Shown here one piece after another: positions 18,963 through 27,951 of a DNA stretch of 64,000 nucleotides. The notes below the pieces were generated by a model that was not told where the DNA came from, searched no databases, and was given only the letters and a program-made list of their open reading frames with translations. The position numbers and the translations under genes are program-made. The stretch is from Alistipes sp. (GTDB taxonomy: Bacteria; Bacteroidota; Bacteroidia; Bacteroidales; Rikenellaceae), in assembly GCA_017436185.1 (NCBI GenBank), contig JAFSDP010000004.1, forward strand, positions 1-64,000. Direction: 5' to 3'. Each line of letters starts with the position of its first letter. Positions within the stretch are counted from its first letter, which is position 1.

Positions 18963-20144
18963 ATGATGCAGATAGATGCCTTGATTAAACAATACCACGA
19001 CGAGCTTTTCGAGCGTGTGCTTCCCTTCTGGTTGAACCATTCGCAGGATAGCGAGTATGGTGGATTCTTCACCTGCCTTGACCGTGATGGCTCGGTATTC
19101 GATACCGATAAGTTTATGTGGTTGCAGGGCCGCCAGGTGTGGCTCTTCTCGATGCTGTGCAACCGCGAAGGGGTGCGCCCCGAGTGGTTGGAGTGTGCCC
19201 GTCAGGGTGCCGAGTTTATGCTCCGCTACGGCCACGACGGCGACTACAATTGGTACTTCGCCCTGACCCGTGACGGCAAACCGCTGGTTGAGCCTTACAA
19301 CATCTTCTCCTACACCTTTGCGGCGATGGCCTTTGCCCAGCTGCACAAGGCGACGGGCGAGGAGCGTTATGCCGAGGTGACCCGCCGCACCTTCGACCAC
19401 ATTATGGAGCGTTGGGAGAATCCCAAGGGCCGTTGGAGCAAGGCCCACCCCGGGTCGCGCGATATGCGTGCGCTGGCCCCCTCGATGATTCTGTGCAACC
19501 TGCTTTTGGAGATTGAACACCTCATCGAGCCGGAGCGTGTCGAGGAGTCGATTAACATCGTGCTGTCGGACGTGATGGATACCTTCTACCGTCCCGAGTT
19601 GGGGCTGGTGGTCGAGCACCTGAATGCCGACGGAACGCTGAGCGATACGTTCGATGGCCGCCTGGTAAATCCGGGTCATACGTTGGAGACGATGTGGTTT
19701 GTGATGGATTTGGCTCGTCGTCGTGGTGACGAGGAGCTGGCCCGCAAGGCCGTGGAGATTGGCCTGAATACGTTGGAGTTCGGTTGGGACAAGGAGTATG
19801 GAGGCATCTTCTACTTTATGGATCGCAAGGGGTGTCCTCCCCAGCAGTTGGAGTGGGACCAGAAACTCTGGTGGGTCCACATCGAATCGACCATTGCCAT
19901 GTTGGAGGGCTACCTCCTGACGGGCGATGAGCGTTGCAAGGCGTGGTTCGAGAAGTTGCACGACTACACCTGGTCGCACTTCCGTGATGCCGAGCACCCC
20001 GAGTGGTACGGCTACCTGAATCGCCGTGGCGAGGTGCTGCTGACCCTCAAGGGCGGCAAGTGGAAGGGTTGCTTCCACGTGCCTCGCGGCCTCTACAAAT
20101 GCGAGGGGCTGCTGAAGGAGCTGAAGGCCAAGTTGGAAAAATAA
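18963..20144 (+). CDS. AGE-family epimerase/isomerase (N-acylglucosamine 2-epimerase type)
   Basis: The 393-residue cytoplasmic protein has the (alpha/alpha)6-barrel pattern of the N-acylglucosamine 2-epimerase family. Family signatures are YGGFFTCLDRDG near the start, KFMWLQGRQVW, NPGHTLETMW (about 236-245, with the catalytic His), YGGIFYFMDRKG, WWVHIESTIAMLEGY and GCFHVPRGLYKCEGLL near the end. Members interconvert GlcNAc/ManNAc, glucose/mannose or cellobiose; residues alone do not settle which. It is separated by 81 bases from the DUF4434 gene, with no terminator visible, and likely channels the released sugar to central metabolism. If the sugar is GlcNAc-type, the product would be ManNAc. 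Confidence 0.88.
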   Translation: MMQIDALIKQYHDELFERVLPFWLNHSQDSEYGGFFTCLDRDGSVFDTDKFMWLQGRQVWLFSMLCNREGVRPEWLECARQGAEFMLRYGHDGDYNWYFALTRDGKPLVEPYNIFSYTFAAMAFAQLHKATGEERYAEVTRRTFDHIMERWENPKGRWSKAHPGSRDMRALAPSMILCNLLLEIEHLIEPERVEESINIVLSDVMDTFYRPELGLVVEHLNADGTLSDTFDGRLVNPGHTLETMWFVMDLARRRGDEELARKAVEIGLNTLEFGWDKEYGGIFYFMDRKGCPPQQLEWDQKLWWVHIESTIAMLEGYLLTGDERCKAWFEKLHDYTWSHFRDAEHPEWYGYLNRRGEVLLTLKGGKWKGCFHVPRGLYKCEGLLKELKAKLEK

Positions 20145-20175
20145 AGGGGACAAGGAATCAAAGAACGGAGGAGCG

Positions 20176-21603
20176 ATGAAGCGGATTGTTTTGGCGGTGG
20201 TGGCCCTGCTGATGGCCACGATGGCGATGTCGGCCGAGAAGCGCACCCTGAAGGGGCGTGTGGTATGCGACGGTGTGGGAGTTGCGGAGGTGGTTGTTAC
20301 CGATGGCGAACATTTCACGCAGACTGACGCAAAGGGGCGTTACACCCTGCCCTCGGCTTCGGACAACGGCTTGGTCTATATCACCATCCCTTCGGGTTAC
20401 GAGGTGGAGAGTCGCGAGAGCGTGCCCCAATTTTGGCACCCCGTGACCCCCGATGTGAGCCGCTACGACTTTACCCTCAAACGTAAATCGCAAGACGACA
20501 CCCACCACGGCTTTGTGGTGGTTGCCGACCCCCAGATTTGGCACAAAAAGGAGTTCCCCGCCTTGCGTGAGGGGATGGCCGACATCCGCCAAACGGTCGA
20601 GAAGTACGACATCCCCTTCCACGGCATCTGCTGCGGCGATGTGATTTCGTACGACCACACCTTCTATCCCACCTACAACGAGGTGGCGGCCACCTCGGGG
20701 CTCGACTTCTTCTCCACCCCGGGCAACCACGATATGACCCTTTACAGCCGTTCGCACGAGACCTCGACCCGCCTCTGGGAGGCAACCTTCGGCCCCACCT
20801 ACTACTCGTTCAACGTAGGTAAGGCCCACTATGTGGTCCTAAACGACAACTTCTATATCGGCCGTGACTACTTCTACATCGGCTACCTCGACGAGCGTCA
20901 GTTTGCCTGGCTCGAACAGGATTTGAGCTACGTGGAGCCCGGCTCGACGGTCTTTGTCATCCTCCACATCCCGACCACCTGCGAGCCCGACGACCGCAAG
21001 CAGTTTAAGTATGGCAACATTGCCAACGTGATGACCAACGCCCTGCAACTGCATCGGATGCTTGCCCCCTACAAGGGCCACATCCTCTCGGGTCACACCC
21101 ACACGACCTACAACCAAATCATCAACGACAACCTCTACGAGCACGTCATCCCCGCCCTGAGTGGTGCCTGGTGGCAGGGTACGCTCTGCACCGACGGTAC
21201 GCCTCGTGGCTACGGGGTCTTTGAGGTGAAGGGAGACGAGGTGTCGTGGTACTACAAATCGACCGCCTGCACCCCCGACCATCAGATGACCCTCTATTCG
21301 GGTGCCGACTACGACCAATTCCAAGGCACGGTGGTGGCCAACATCTGGGCCGTCGATGAGCGTTGGCGTGTGGAGGCGCAGCTCGATGGCGGCAAGTGGC
21401 AGCCGATGGAGCGCTTCTCGGCCTACGACCCCGGGGCACAGCAGATGTATGCCGATCGGGAGAAGTTGGACCACCCCTATGTCTATCCTTCGGTTTCGGA
21501 CCACTTCTTCAAGGTGGCCGTGCCGACCGACGTAAAGCAGGTGACGGTGAAGGCGACCGACCCCTTTGGCCGCACCTACACCCAAACCATTAACCTTGAC
21601 TAA
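20176..21603 (+). CDS. Secreted calcineurin-like metallophosphoesterase with MetallophosN and MetallophosC domains
   Basis: The 475-residue protein has a signal peptide (MKRIVLAVVALLMATMAMSA), an N-terminal sandwich (GRVVCDGVGVAEVVVTDGE, MetallophosN type), a calcineurin-like core and a C-terminal sandwich (MetallophosC type, about 385-475). The metal-binding motifs are present: ADPQIWH, GDVISYDH, PGNHD and GHTHTTYN. It would act in the periplasm as a phosphomonoesterase or phosphodiesterase. It lies 31 bases after the epimerase gene and 11 before the FAD oxidoreductase. In a locus that also encodes a NAGPA-type enzyme, it supports the idea that the glycan carries phosphate, though this protein architecture is also common elsewhere in Bacteroidota. 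Confidence 0.85.
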   Translation: MKRIVLAVVALLMATMAMSAEKRTLKGRVVCDGVGVAEVVVTDGEHFTQTDAKGRYTLPSASDNGLVYITIPSGYEVESRESVPQFWHPVTPDVSRYDFTLKRKSQDDTHHGFVVVADPQIWHKKEFPALREGMADIRQTVEKYDIPFHGICCGDVISYDHTFYPTYNEVAATSGLDFFSTPGNHDMTLYSRSHETSTRLWEATFGPTYYSFNVGKAHYVVLNDNFYIGRDYFYIGYLDERQFAWLEQDLSYVEPGSTVFVILHIPTTCEPDDRKQFKYGNIANVMTNALQLHRMLAPYKGHILSGHTHTTYNQIINDNLYEHVIPALSGAWWQGTLCTDGTPRGYGVFEVKGDEVSWYYKSTACTPDHQMTLYSGADYDQFQGTVVANIWAVDERWRVEAQLDGGKWQPMERFSAYDPGAQQMYADREKLDHPYVYPSVSDHFFKVAVPTDVKQVTVKATDPFGRTYTQTINLD

Positions 21604-21614
21604 AATTTCATTCG

Positions 21615-23438
21615 ATGAAACGATTTCTTCGCTATGCCGTGGCAGTGGTTGCTATGGCCCTGTTGGGTGCGTGTAGCCCCCAAACCTACGATGTTGTGGT
21701 CGTTGGCGGTGGCGTCAGCGGTACTACGGCAGCCATTCGTGCGGCCCGTCTGGGTGCCCACACCCTTGTCATTGAAGAGGGGCCCTGGTTAGGCGGTATG
21801 CTCACCTCGGCTGGTGTGAGTGCTACGGATGGCAACTATCGCCTGCGTGGCGGTATGTGGGGCGAGTTGCGTGATTCGCTGGAGGCCCGCTACGGAGGTG
21901 CGGAGGCGCTTAAGACGGGGTGGGTGAGTAACCTGCTGTTCGAGCCGCACGTCGGTGCCGAGATTTTTGCGGCGATGGCCTCGGCCGAGGAGCAACTCAG
22001 TGTGGCTTTTGAGAGCCGTGTGGAGTCCATCGAGCGCATCGACGGGGTATGGCACATTACCCTCCGAGGCCCGAAGGGCAAACAACGTGTCGAGGCCCGT
22101 GTGGTTATCGACGCTACGGAGCTGGGCGATGTGGCGGCCGCACAGGGGGTAGGCTACGATTTGGGTATGGAGAGCCGTGCGGTGACGGGCGAGGATATCG
22201 CCCCCGAGGAGGCCAACGGCATCATTCAGGACCTGACGATGGTGATGATACTGAAGGATTACGGCCGAGATATGACCATCCCTCGCCCTGCCGACTACGA
22301 TTCGACCCTTTTTGCCTGCGCTTGCGACAACGCCATCTGCCACACCCCCAAGGAGGCCAACCGCCTCTGGTCGCAGCAGATGATGCTCACCTACGGCCGT
22401 CTGCCGGGGGGCAAGTATATGATCAATTGGCCCATCGAGGGCAACGACTACTATGTCAATATGGTCGAGATGACCCCCGAGGAGCGCCAGGAGGCGGTGG
22501 CCAAAGCCAAGGCCCACACCCTTAACTTCCTCTACTTCATTCAGCATCAGCTGGGGCTGAATACCCTCTACCTGGCCGACGACGAGTTCCCGACCGAGGA
22601 TCTGATGCCGATGATTCCCTACCACCGCGAGTCGCGCCGTACGCACGGCTTGGTGCGCTTTAAGTTGCAACACATCACCTCGCCCTACGACTACACGCTC
22701 TACCGCACCGCCATCGGTGTGGGCGACTATCCGGTCGATCAGCACCACACCCGCTACACGGGTTGGGAGGCGTTGCCCAATCTCTATTTCCACTCGGTGC
22801 CTTCGTACGGCCTGCCGATGGGTACGCTCCTGCCCGAGGGGGTCGATGGATTGATTGTGGCCGAGAAGTCGATCTCGGTGAGCAACATTGTCAATGGCTC
22901 GACCCGCCTGCAACCCGTTGTGATGCAGATTGGCGAGGCGGCAGGTATCATTGCTGCCCTGGCTGTGCGTGAGGGTATTGAGCCGCGTGAGGTCTCGGTG
23001 CGTGAGGTGCAGCGTGAGGTGTTGCGTGGCGGTGGCTACCTCTTGCCGCTGCTCGATTTGCCCGCTACGGACAACCACTTTGCCGCCCTGCAACGGGTCG
23101 CCGTGACGGGTGTGATGGAGTGCGTCGGGATGACGGTCGGCTGGGAGAACCAGACCTGGCTGCGCAAGGATGAGCCGATTTCGGTAGCCGAACTCTCGGC
23201 GGGTCTGCACCGCTTCGACAGCGACCGCTTTACGCTTCGAAGTGAGGAGCGAATGGTGACCCTTGCCGATTTGGAGGGGTGGTTTGGCGAGATTAACGAT
23301 GCTATTTGGAATGCGTGGGGGTTGCCCGATTACAATGCCAACCGCCCGCTGACCCGTGAGGAGTGCGCCGTGGTGATCGATGCCCTCTTGCGCCCCTTCG
23401 AGCGGGAGGTAACCATTAACGGAGATTTTCAATCATGA
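21615..23438 (+). CDS. FAD-dependent oxidoreductase lipoprotein (FAD_oxidored family)
   Basis: The 607-residue protein carries a lipoprotein signal (ALLGACSPQ, Cys20) directly followed by the Rossmann motif DVVVVGGGVSGTTAAIRAARLG, then the family's GGMLTSAGVSATDGNY and GLMEKS-like second FAD contact (LIVAEKSISVSNIVNGSTRLQPVVMQIGEAAG). It matches PF12831-type proteins often present in Bacteroidota glycan loci. The substrate is unknown; oxidation of a sugar hydroxyl is a reasonable guess. It is unusual that a flavoprotein appears to be exported by Sec and lipid-anchored, with no twin-arginine motif. It overlaps the next gene by 4 bases (ATGA), so the two are translationally coupled. Confidence 0.85.
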   Translation: MKRFLRYAVAVVAMALLGACSPQTYDVVVVGGGVSGTTAAIRAARLGAHTLVIEEGPWLGGMLTSAGVSATDGNYRLRGGMWGELRDSLEARYGGAEALKTGWVSNLLFEPHVGAEIFAAMASAEEQLSVAFESRVESIERIDGVWHITLRGPKGKQRVEARVVIDATELGDVAAAQGVGYDLGMESRAVTGEDIAPEEANGIIQDLTMVMILKDYGRDMTIPRPADYDSTLFACACDNAICHTPKEANRLWSQQMMLTYGRLPGGKYMINWPIEGNDYYVNMVEMTPEERQEAVAKAKAHTLNFLYFIQHQLGLNTLYLADDEFPTEDLMPMIPYHRESRRTHGLVRFKLQHITSPYDYTLYRTAIGVGDYPVDQHHTRYTGWEALPNLYFHSVPSYGLPMGTLLPEGVDGLIVAEKSISVSNIVNGSTRLQPVVMQIGEAAGIIAALAVREGIEPREVSVREVQREVLRGGGYLLPLLDLPATDNHFAALQRVAVTGVMECVGMTVGWENQTWLRKDEPISVAELSAGLHRFDSDRFTLRSEERMVTLADLEGWFGEINDAIWNAWGLPDYNANRPLTREECAVVIDALLRPFEREVTINGDFQS

Positions 23439-24499
23439 GACGATTTTTAATGATGTGTGCAACCCTGGCCACCCTGTGTGGATGTGGCGGCAGTGGAACG
23501 AAGACGGCCGCCGAGGCCCCGATTCGTGTGGTGGGCCGTGTCGAGCAACTTGCCGACGGTGCCATCTCGTTTGATTGGAGCGGTGTCTATATCGACATCC
23601 GCTTCAAAGGCAGCTACCTGGCAGTCGAGCTGAGCGATACGAAGCGCAACTACTTCAACCTCACCCTTGACGGCGTGCCGCAGGAGAAATTCATCTCGGA
23701 GGGCGACCACACGACCGTCGTGCTCTTCAATAACCCCGAGGCCGAGGGCGAACACCACATCCGTATCCAGAAGGCCACCGAGGCCGAGCAGGGGCGTGTG
23801 ACGCTCCACAGCCTCACGACCGATGGCCGCTTCCTTGCGACCGACCACCTGAAGCGTCCGTTGCACATCGAGTACTATGGCGACTCGCTCACCTGCGGCT
23901 ACGGCACCGAGAGCAAGTCGGGTAGCGAGCCCTTCCTGCCCGAGACCGAGAACTGCTGCTACAGCTACGCCGCCGTGACCGCTGCCCATTTCGATGCCGA
24001 CTACAACCTTGTTTCGCACTCGGGCCGAGGCCTTGTGCGCAACTATGGCGACTCGCTTTCGTTGTCCGCATTCGAGACCACGATGAGCGGCCGTTCCCTG
24101 CGCCTCTACGACGAAGAGACCGGCTCGGCTTGGGATTTTCAGTCGAGTCCCTATCGCCCCGATGCCATCGTGATTACGTTGAGCACCAACGACTTCAGTA
24201 CCCCGCCGCACCCCACCCCCGAGGCCTTTGTAGCCGGCTACAAAAAACTCATCTCGACCCTGCGTGAGTCGTGGGGCAACGACCAACTTCCCGTCTTGTG
24301 CGTGGTCCATTCGCCCGCAGCCGTAGCTTGTGTTTCGGAGATGGTCAAGGAGATTCCCCACACCGCTATGGCCGACATTTCGTGGGGTGTCTATAACCGC
24401 ACTACCGATTTGGGAGCCTCCGAGCATCCCAACCGTTATGGACAAGAGAAGATGGCAGCCGTTGTTATCGAAGCCTTGACCACCCTCACCGGTTGGTAG
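23435..24499 (+). CDS. CE2-like SGNH acetylesterase lipoprotein
   Basis: The 354-residue protein has a lipoprotein signal (TLCGCGGSG), an N-terminal jelly-roll (about 30-130, FDWSGVYIDIRFKGSYLAVEL) and a C-terminal SGNH domain, which is the carbohydrate esterase family 2 layout. YYGDSLTCGYGTE (about 148-160) holds the nucleophile Ser, STNDF the block III Asn, and DLGASEHPNRYGQ the catalytic His. CE2 enzymes remove 6-O-acetyl groups from hexoses. Its ATG overlaps the oxidoreductase stop. It is the last gene of the locus: a repeat element starts one base after its stop. Confidence 0.85.
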   Translation: MRRFLMMCATLATLCGCGGSGTKTAAEAPIRVVGRVEQLADGAISFDWSGVYIDIRFKGSYLAVELSDTKRNYFNLTLDGVPQEKFISEGDHTTVVLFNNPEAEGEHHIRIQKATEAEQGRVTLHSLTTDGRFLATDHLKRPLHIEYYGDSLTCGYGTESKSGSEPFLPETENCCYSYAAVTAAHFDADYNLVSHSGRGLVRNYGDSLSLSAFETTMSGRSLRLYDEETGSAWDFQSSPYRPDAIVITLSTNDFSTPPHPTPEAFVAGYKKLISTLRESWGNDQLPVLCVVHSPAAVACVSEMVKEIPHTAMADISWGVYNRTTDLGASEHPNRYGQEKMAAVVIEALTTLTGW

Positions 24500-24748
24500 T
24501 TTTTCGATTTTATAGGGCAGCTTTTGCCCCACCTTGCCGAGCGAGACAGTCACATACGCACAGTATGCTCCTGCCTCGCTCGACTGCGTTGTGATAAAAT
24601 CTGCTCCTCTAAAATCAAAAAACGGGGTAGGAAGGTCGTGAAGACCTAATTACAAAAGCGGCTTCTTAAGCCGCCCCATCTGGGGCTTACTTCACGAAGT
24701 GCGAAATCTTCTCGCCTAAAATCAAAAAACGGGGGTGTGGGGAAAGAG
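24500..24748 (+). repeat. Composite intergenic repeat, copy A (module order M2-M3-M1)
   Basis: The element starts right after the esterase stop with TTTTTCGATTTTA and a small hairpin (GGGCA/TGCCC). Three modules follow: M2 (24568-24627, beginning CTCCTGCCTCGCTCGACTGC), M3 (24656-24675, the hairpin GCGGCTT-CTT-AAGCCGC) and M1 (24682-24734, beginning GGGGCTTACTTCACGAAGTG). M1 and M2 share a tail ending CTAAAATCAAAAAACGGGG, which is roughly the inverse of the element's first bases. The same modules occur at 27504-27743 in the order M1-M3-M2. No coding capacity is seen. The region continues into a 9-base phased hairpin. Confidence 0.85.
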
Positions 24749-24897
24749 AATAAAGACCTTAAAGATTTTAATGATCTTAAAGAACTTAACGTTTTAGGCC
24801 CGCTTCTTTAATCTCTTTAATCTCTTTAATTTCTTTAATCTCCTTAATCTCTTTATCTCATTTTGAATTTTGAATTCTACATTTTGCATTTTGAATT
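24749..24897 (+). repeat. Nine-base phased inverted repeat, copy 1, with AT-rich tail
   Basis: The left arm (24749-24789) consists of units of TTAAAGANN; the right arm (24806-24856) consists of units of the complement, CTTTAATCT, each repeating every 9 bases around a 16-base spacer. The arms can form a long imperfect stem. A tail of TTTTGAATT/TTTTGCATT motifs follows (24861-24897). Related copies are at 27759-27890 and 30506-30637. Nothing else is seen between here and the DUF5686 gene except a weak -7-like CAACTTTG (24974-24981). Confidence 0.85.
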
Positions 24898-24995
24898 AAG
24901 CCTTCGGCTTGTCTGTTTCCCATTAATTTTGTTCTTTTTCGGCATCGGCGATACATCGTACCGAAATTTTTCCCAACTTTGTTCGTTAGTTAGGT

Positions 24996-27503
24996 ATGCA
25001 AACAATGTTTCGGCGGTCGATAATCCTCTTGGTGTTGTTGTGCTTGGGCGTGGTGGCCTCGGCACAGCCTACGCGTGTGCGTGGTCGGGTGACTGACTCG
25101 GAGGGCAATCCGTTGGAGTTTGCTTCGGTAGCCTTTGTCGGTACGACCATCGGTATGGTGACCGACTCGGAAGGCATCTATTCGCTCGAAACCCGTGACT
25201 CGGTGGCGGTGTTGCAGGCCTCGATGATGGGCTATATCGCCCAGGAACGCCCCGTTAAGCAGGGGGTCTTCACCCAAATCGATTTCGTGCTGCCTACGGC
25301 CGACTTTGCCATCGAGGGGGTGGTTGTCACCCCGGGCGAGAATCCCGCACACCCCATCCTCGACAGCCTTATACGGCGCAAACGGCAACTCGACCCTGAT
25401 CAGCTCTCGTCCTACCACACCCGCACCTACACCAAGATGGAGCTGGGTCTGACGAACATCAAGGAGTCCTTTCGCAGCAAACGTCTGCAGCGCAACTTCG
25501 GCTTTGTCTTCGACTATGTCGATACCGCCGCCCTGACGGGCCAACGCTACCTGCCGGCGATGATCTCGGAGAGCGATGCCGACTACTTCCACTCGAAAAA
25601 CCCATCTCTCGATCGTGAGGTGATACGGGCCAATCGGGTCTCGGGCGTCGAGGACACCTTCTCCATTGCCCAATTTACGGGTCAGATGCCCGGGCGGGTC
25701 AATTTCTACGACAACTTCATCGACATCTTCAATGTCCGCTTCGCCTCGCCGTTGGCCGATGGCGGACGGATGTTCTACAACTACTTCCTGGTCGATAGCC
25801 TCTACCTCGACGGACGTAAGTGCTATAAAATCCGCTTCCATCCCCGCTCGTTGGCCTCGCCTGTGCTGGATGGTGAGGTCAATATCGACTCGGCCACCTA
25901 CGCCCTCCACTCGGCTACGGCACGCCTGCCTCGCCGCTCCAACATCAACTGGATCAAACATATGGTCCTCGAGAACGAGAACGAAATGGTCGATTCTCTT
26001 CATTGGATGCGTCGCCGAGATCGGGTGCAGGCCGAATTTTCGATTGCGATGGCCGACTCCTCGAAGCTCACCTCCTTCCTGGGAACTCGTGAGACCTCGT
26101 ACCGCGATACGCAGGTCGGCATCACCCTGCCCGACTCGATTCTCGGGATGACCAACAACGTGGTACTGGCGGGCGACAAACCTGCCGACTTCGACGAAGG
26201 ATATTGGGACGAGGTGCGCCCCTACGCCCTCTCGGAGCGGGAGCGGGGCATCTACCGAATGGTCGATTCCATCCAACAAGCGCCCCTCTACCGCAACATC
26301 TACACCATCATCAACACCGCTCTGGTGGGCTACTACAACACCAAGTACATTGGCATCGGCCCCTACTACAAGCTCGCCTCGTTCAACCGCTTGGAGGGCT
26401 TCCGACCCCAACTCGGACTGCGCACCACCTCGGCTTGGAGCCGCCGCATCCGCCTCTCGGGCTACGCGGCCTATGGCACAAAGGATGGCCGTTTTAAGGG
26501 GGGCGGAGGTGTCGAGTGGATGGTGGGCCGCAAGCTGACCCGCAAACTCACAGCCAAGGCATCTCACGATGTGATGCAGCTCGGTGCGGGTCAGAATGCC
26601 CTGACCGAGAGCAACATCCTCTCCTCCATCTTCAACCGTGGCGACCAGCGCCTCTCGTTGGTCGATCGGGGTGAGGTGAGCTACGAACACGAATTTGTGC
26701 ACGGCATCAGCGGCTTTGTGGGGGTGCAACTGCGACGCATCCATAGCAACCGCTATGTCCCGATGGAGGCCCCATCCCCCGACCTTCCCACGCCGGTAGG
26801 TTATGTCGATGATGCCTCCCTGTCCCTTGGGCTGCGCCTTTCGAAGGAGGAGAAGATCTACCGCCAAATCTTCGACAAACGTTCGCTCGGTTCCCGCTAT
26901 CCCATCCTCACCCTCTCGGGTACGGTGGGGCTGAAGGGGGTGCTGCCCGAGAGCCACGAATACTACCGTGCCGATGCCTCCATCTTCTATCGGCCCGAAC
27001 TGCCTCCGCTGGGCTACTCCGAGCTGACCCTCCAGGCGGGCTGCATCTGGGGCAAGCTGCCCTACCCGCTGCTCAAACTCCACGAGGGCAACGGCACCTA
27101 CTTCTACGACCCCTTCGCCTTCTCGTGTATGAACTACTACGAGTTTGCCTCCGACCGTTGGCTGGCCCTCTTCTATGAGCACCACTTTGGCGGTGTGCTG
27201 CTGGGTAAGCTGCCGCTTCTCAAGCACCTCAAGCTGCGTGAGGTGCTGGTTTTCAAGGGGGTGTGGGGCACACTTTCCGACCGCAACGACGGCTCGTTGC
27301 CCACTACCGATGCCCTGTTGCTCTTCCCTCGTGGAATGTCCTCCGTCTCCAAACCCTACCTTGAAATGGGCTTTGGCGTCGAGAATATCCTGCGCCTCAT
27401 CCGCGTCGATTTCATCTGGCGACTCACCCACCGCACCCAACTCCCCGGAGCCGACAAGCACGATAATTTTGCGGTTAATCTGTCGCTTCACTTCGACTTT
27501 TAG
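24996..27503 (+). CDS. CarboxypepD_reg-like/DUF5686 outer-membrane protein
   Basis: The 835-residue protein has a signal peptide (to ASAQ, residue 24), an N-terminal carboxypeptidase regulatory-like domain (about 25-110, VRGRVTDSEGNPLEFASVAFVG) and a DUF5686-type body. The body carries NVRFASPLADGGRMFYNYFLVDS and RFHPRSLASPVLDGEVNIDSATYALHSA, and ends in barrel-like strands closing FAVNLSLHFDF. Family members are predicted outer-membrane beta-barrel proteins of unknown function, widespread in Bacteroidota. It is a single-gene unit between two composite repeats. ATG 24996 is used because the signal peptide follows it directly. Confidence 0.82.
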   Translation: MQTMFRRSIILLVLLCLGVVASAQPTRVRGRVTDSEGNPLEFASVAFVGTTIGMVTDSEGIYSLETRDSVAVLQASMMGYIAQERPVKQGVFTQIDFVLPTADFAIEGVVVTPGENPAHPILDSLIRRKRQLDPDQLSSYHTRTYTKMELGLTNIKESFRSKRLQRNFGFVFDYVDTAALTGQRYLPAMISESDADYFHSKNPSLDREVIRANRVSGVEDTFSIAQFTGQMPGRVNFYDNFIDIFNVRFASPLADGGRMFYNYFLVDSLYLDGRKCYKIRFHPRSLASPVLDGEVNIDSATYALHSATARLPRRSNINWIKHMVLENENEMVDSLHWMRRRDRVQAEFSIAMADSSKLTSFLGTRETSYRDTQVGITLPDSILGMTNNVVLAGDKPADFDEGYWDEVRPYALSERERGIYRMVDSIQQAPLYRNIYTIINTALVGYYNTKYIGIGPYYKLASFNRLEGFRPQLGLRTTSAWSRRIRLSGYAAYGTKDGRFKGGGGVEWMVGRKLTRKLTAKASHDVMQLGAGQNALTESNILSSIFNRGDQRLSLVDRGEVSYEHEFVHGISGFVGVQLRRIHSNRYVPMEAPSPDLPTPVGYVDDASLSLGLRLSKEEKIYRQIFDKRSLGSRYPILTLSGTVGLKGVLPESHEYYRADASIFYRPELPPLGYSELTLQAGCIWGKLPYPLLKLHEGNGTYFYDPFAFSCMNYYEFASDRWLALFYEHHFGGVLLGKLPLLKHLKLREVLVFKGVWGTLSDRNDGSLPTTDALLLFPRGMSSVSKPYLEMGFGVENILRLIRVDFIWRLTHRTQLPGADKHDNFAVNLSLHFDF

Positions 27504-27743
27504 TTTTTTTCGATTTTATGCGGAACCTTCCGCACTTCCCTTGCAAGCCCCGAATGGGACGTACGTCAAGTACTACCCATCCGGGGCTTACTTCACGAAG
27601 TGTGAAATCTTCTCGCCTAAAATCAAAAAACGGGGAATGGGGTTGAGGTGGCCTAATCCCAGAAGCGGCTTCTTAAGCCGCCTCCTGCCTCGCTCGACTG
27701 CGTTGTGACAAAATCTGCACCTCTAAAATCAAAAAAACGAGGG
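27504..27743 (+). repeat. Composite intergenic repeat, copy B (module order M1-M3-M2)
   Basis: It begins right after the DUF5686 stop with TTTTTTTCGATTTTA and the hairpin GCGGAA/TTCCGC, followed by a 14-base stem (27545-27558 with 27576-27589, one mismatch). Then come M1 (27583-27635, one difference from copy A over 53 bases), M3 (27663-27682, identical) and M2 (27682-27743, a few differences). M1 and M2 have exchanged places relative to copy A. The first 30 bases also resemble 34840-34874, between lpxB and the FAH gene. Confidence 0.85.
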
Positions 27744-27758
27744 TGGTGGGGAGCGGTG

Positions 27759-27890
27759 AAAAGACCTTAAAGATTTTAATGATCTTAAAGAGCTTAAGGT
27801 TTCGGGGTCCGCTTCGTTAATCGCTTTATTCTCTTTAATTTCTTTAATTTCTTTATCTCATTTTGAATTTGGCATTCTACATTTTGAATT
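27759..27890 (+). repeat. Nine-base phased inverted repeat, copy 2
   Basis: Left-arm TTAAAGANN units (27759-27797) and right-arm CTTTAATTT units (27815-27856) flank a 17-base spacer. The AT-rich TTTTGAATT tail follows (27861-27890). It directly adjoins the terminator of the converging minus-strand blaR1-like gene. Confidence 0.8.
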
Positions 27891-27926
27891 AAAAAAAGCC
27901 CCTGCAGTCGTAATCACTGCAAGGGC
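27891..27926 (-). terminator. Terminator of the blaI/blaR1-like operon
   Basis: An 11-base stem with one mismatch (27898-27908 with 27916-27926) is followed on the minus strand by seven T (27897-27891). Confidence 0.8.
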
Positions 27927-27951
27927 CGAGTAAAAAGCTTATGGTTGGGTG

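Noticed and set aside
24658..24674. The M3 hairpin (GCGGCTT-CTT-AAGCCGC) as a rho-independent terminator.
   Set aside because: No T-tract follows, and its position within a shuffled repeat differs between copies. It may still affect transcription.
24749..24856. 9-base repeated units as a CRISPR array.
   Set aside because: Units are contiguous without spacers of constant length, and the two arms are inverted; no cas genes.
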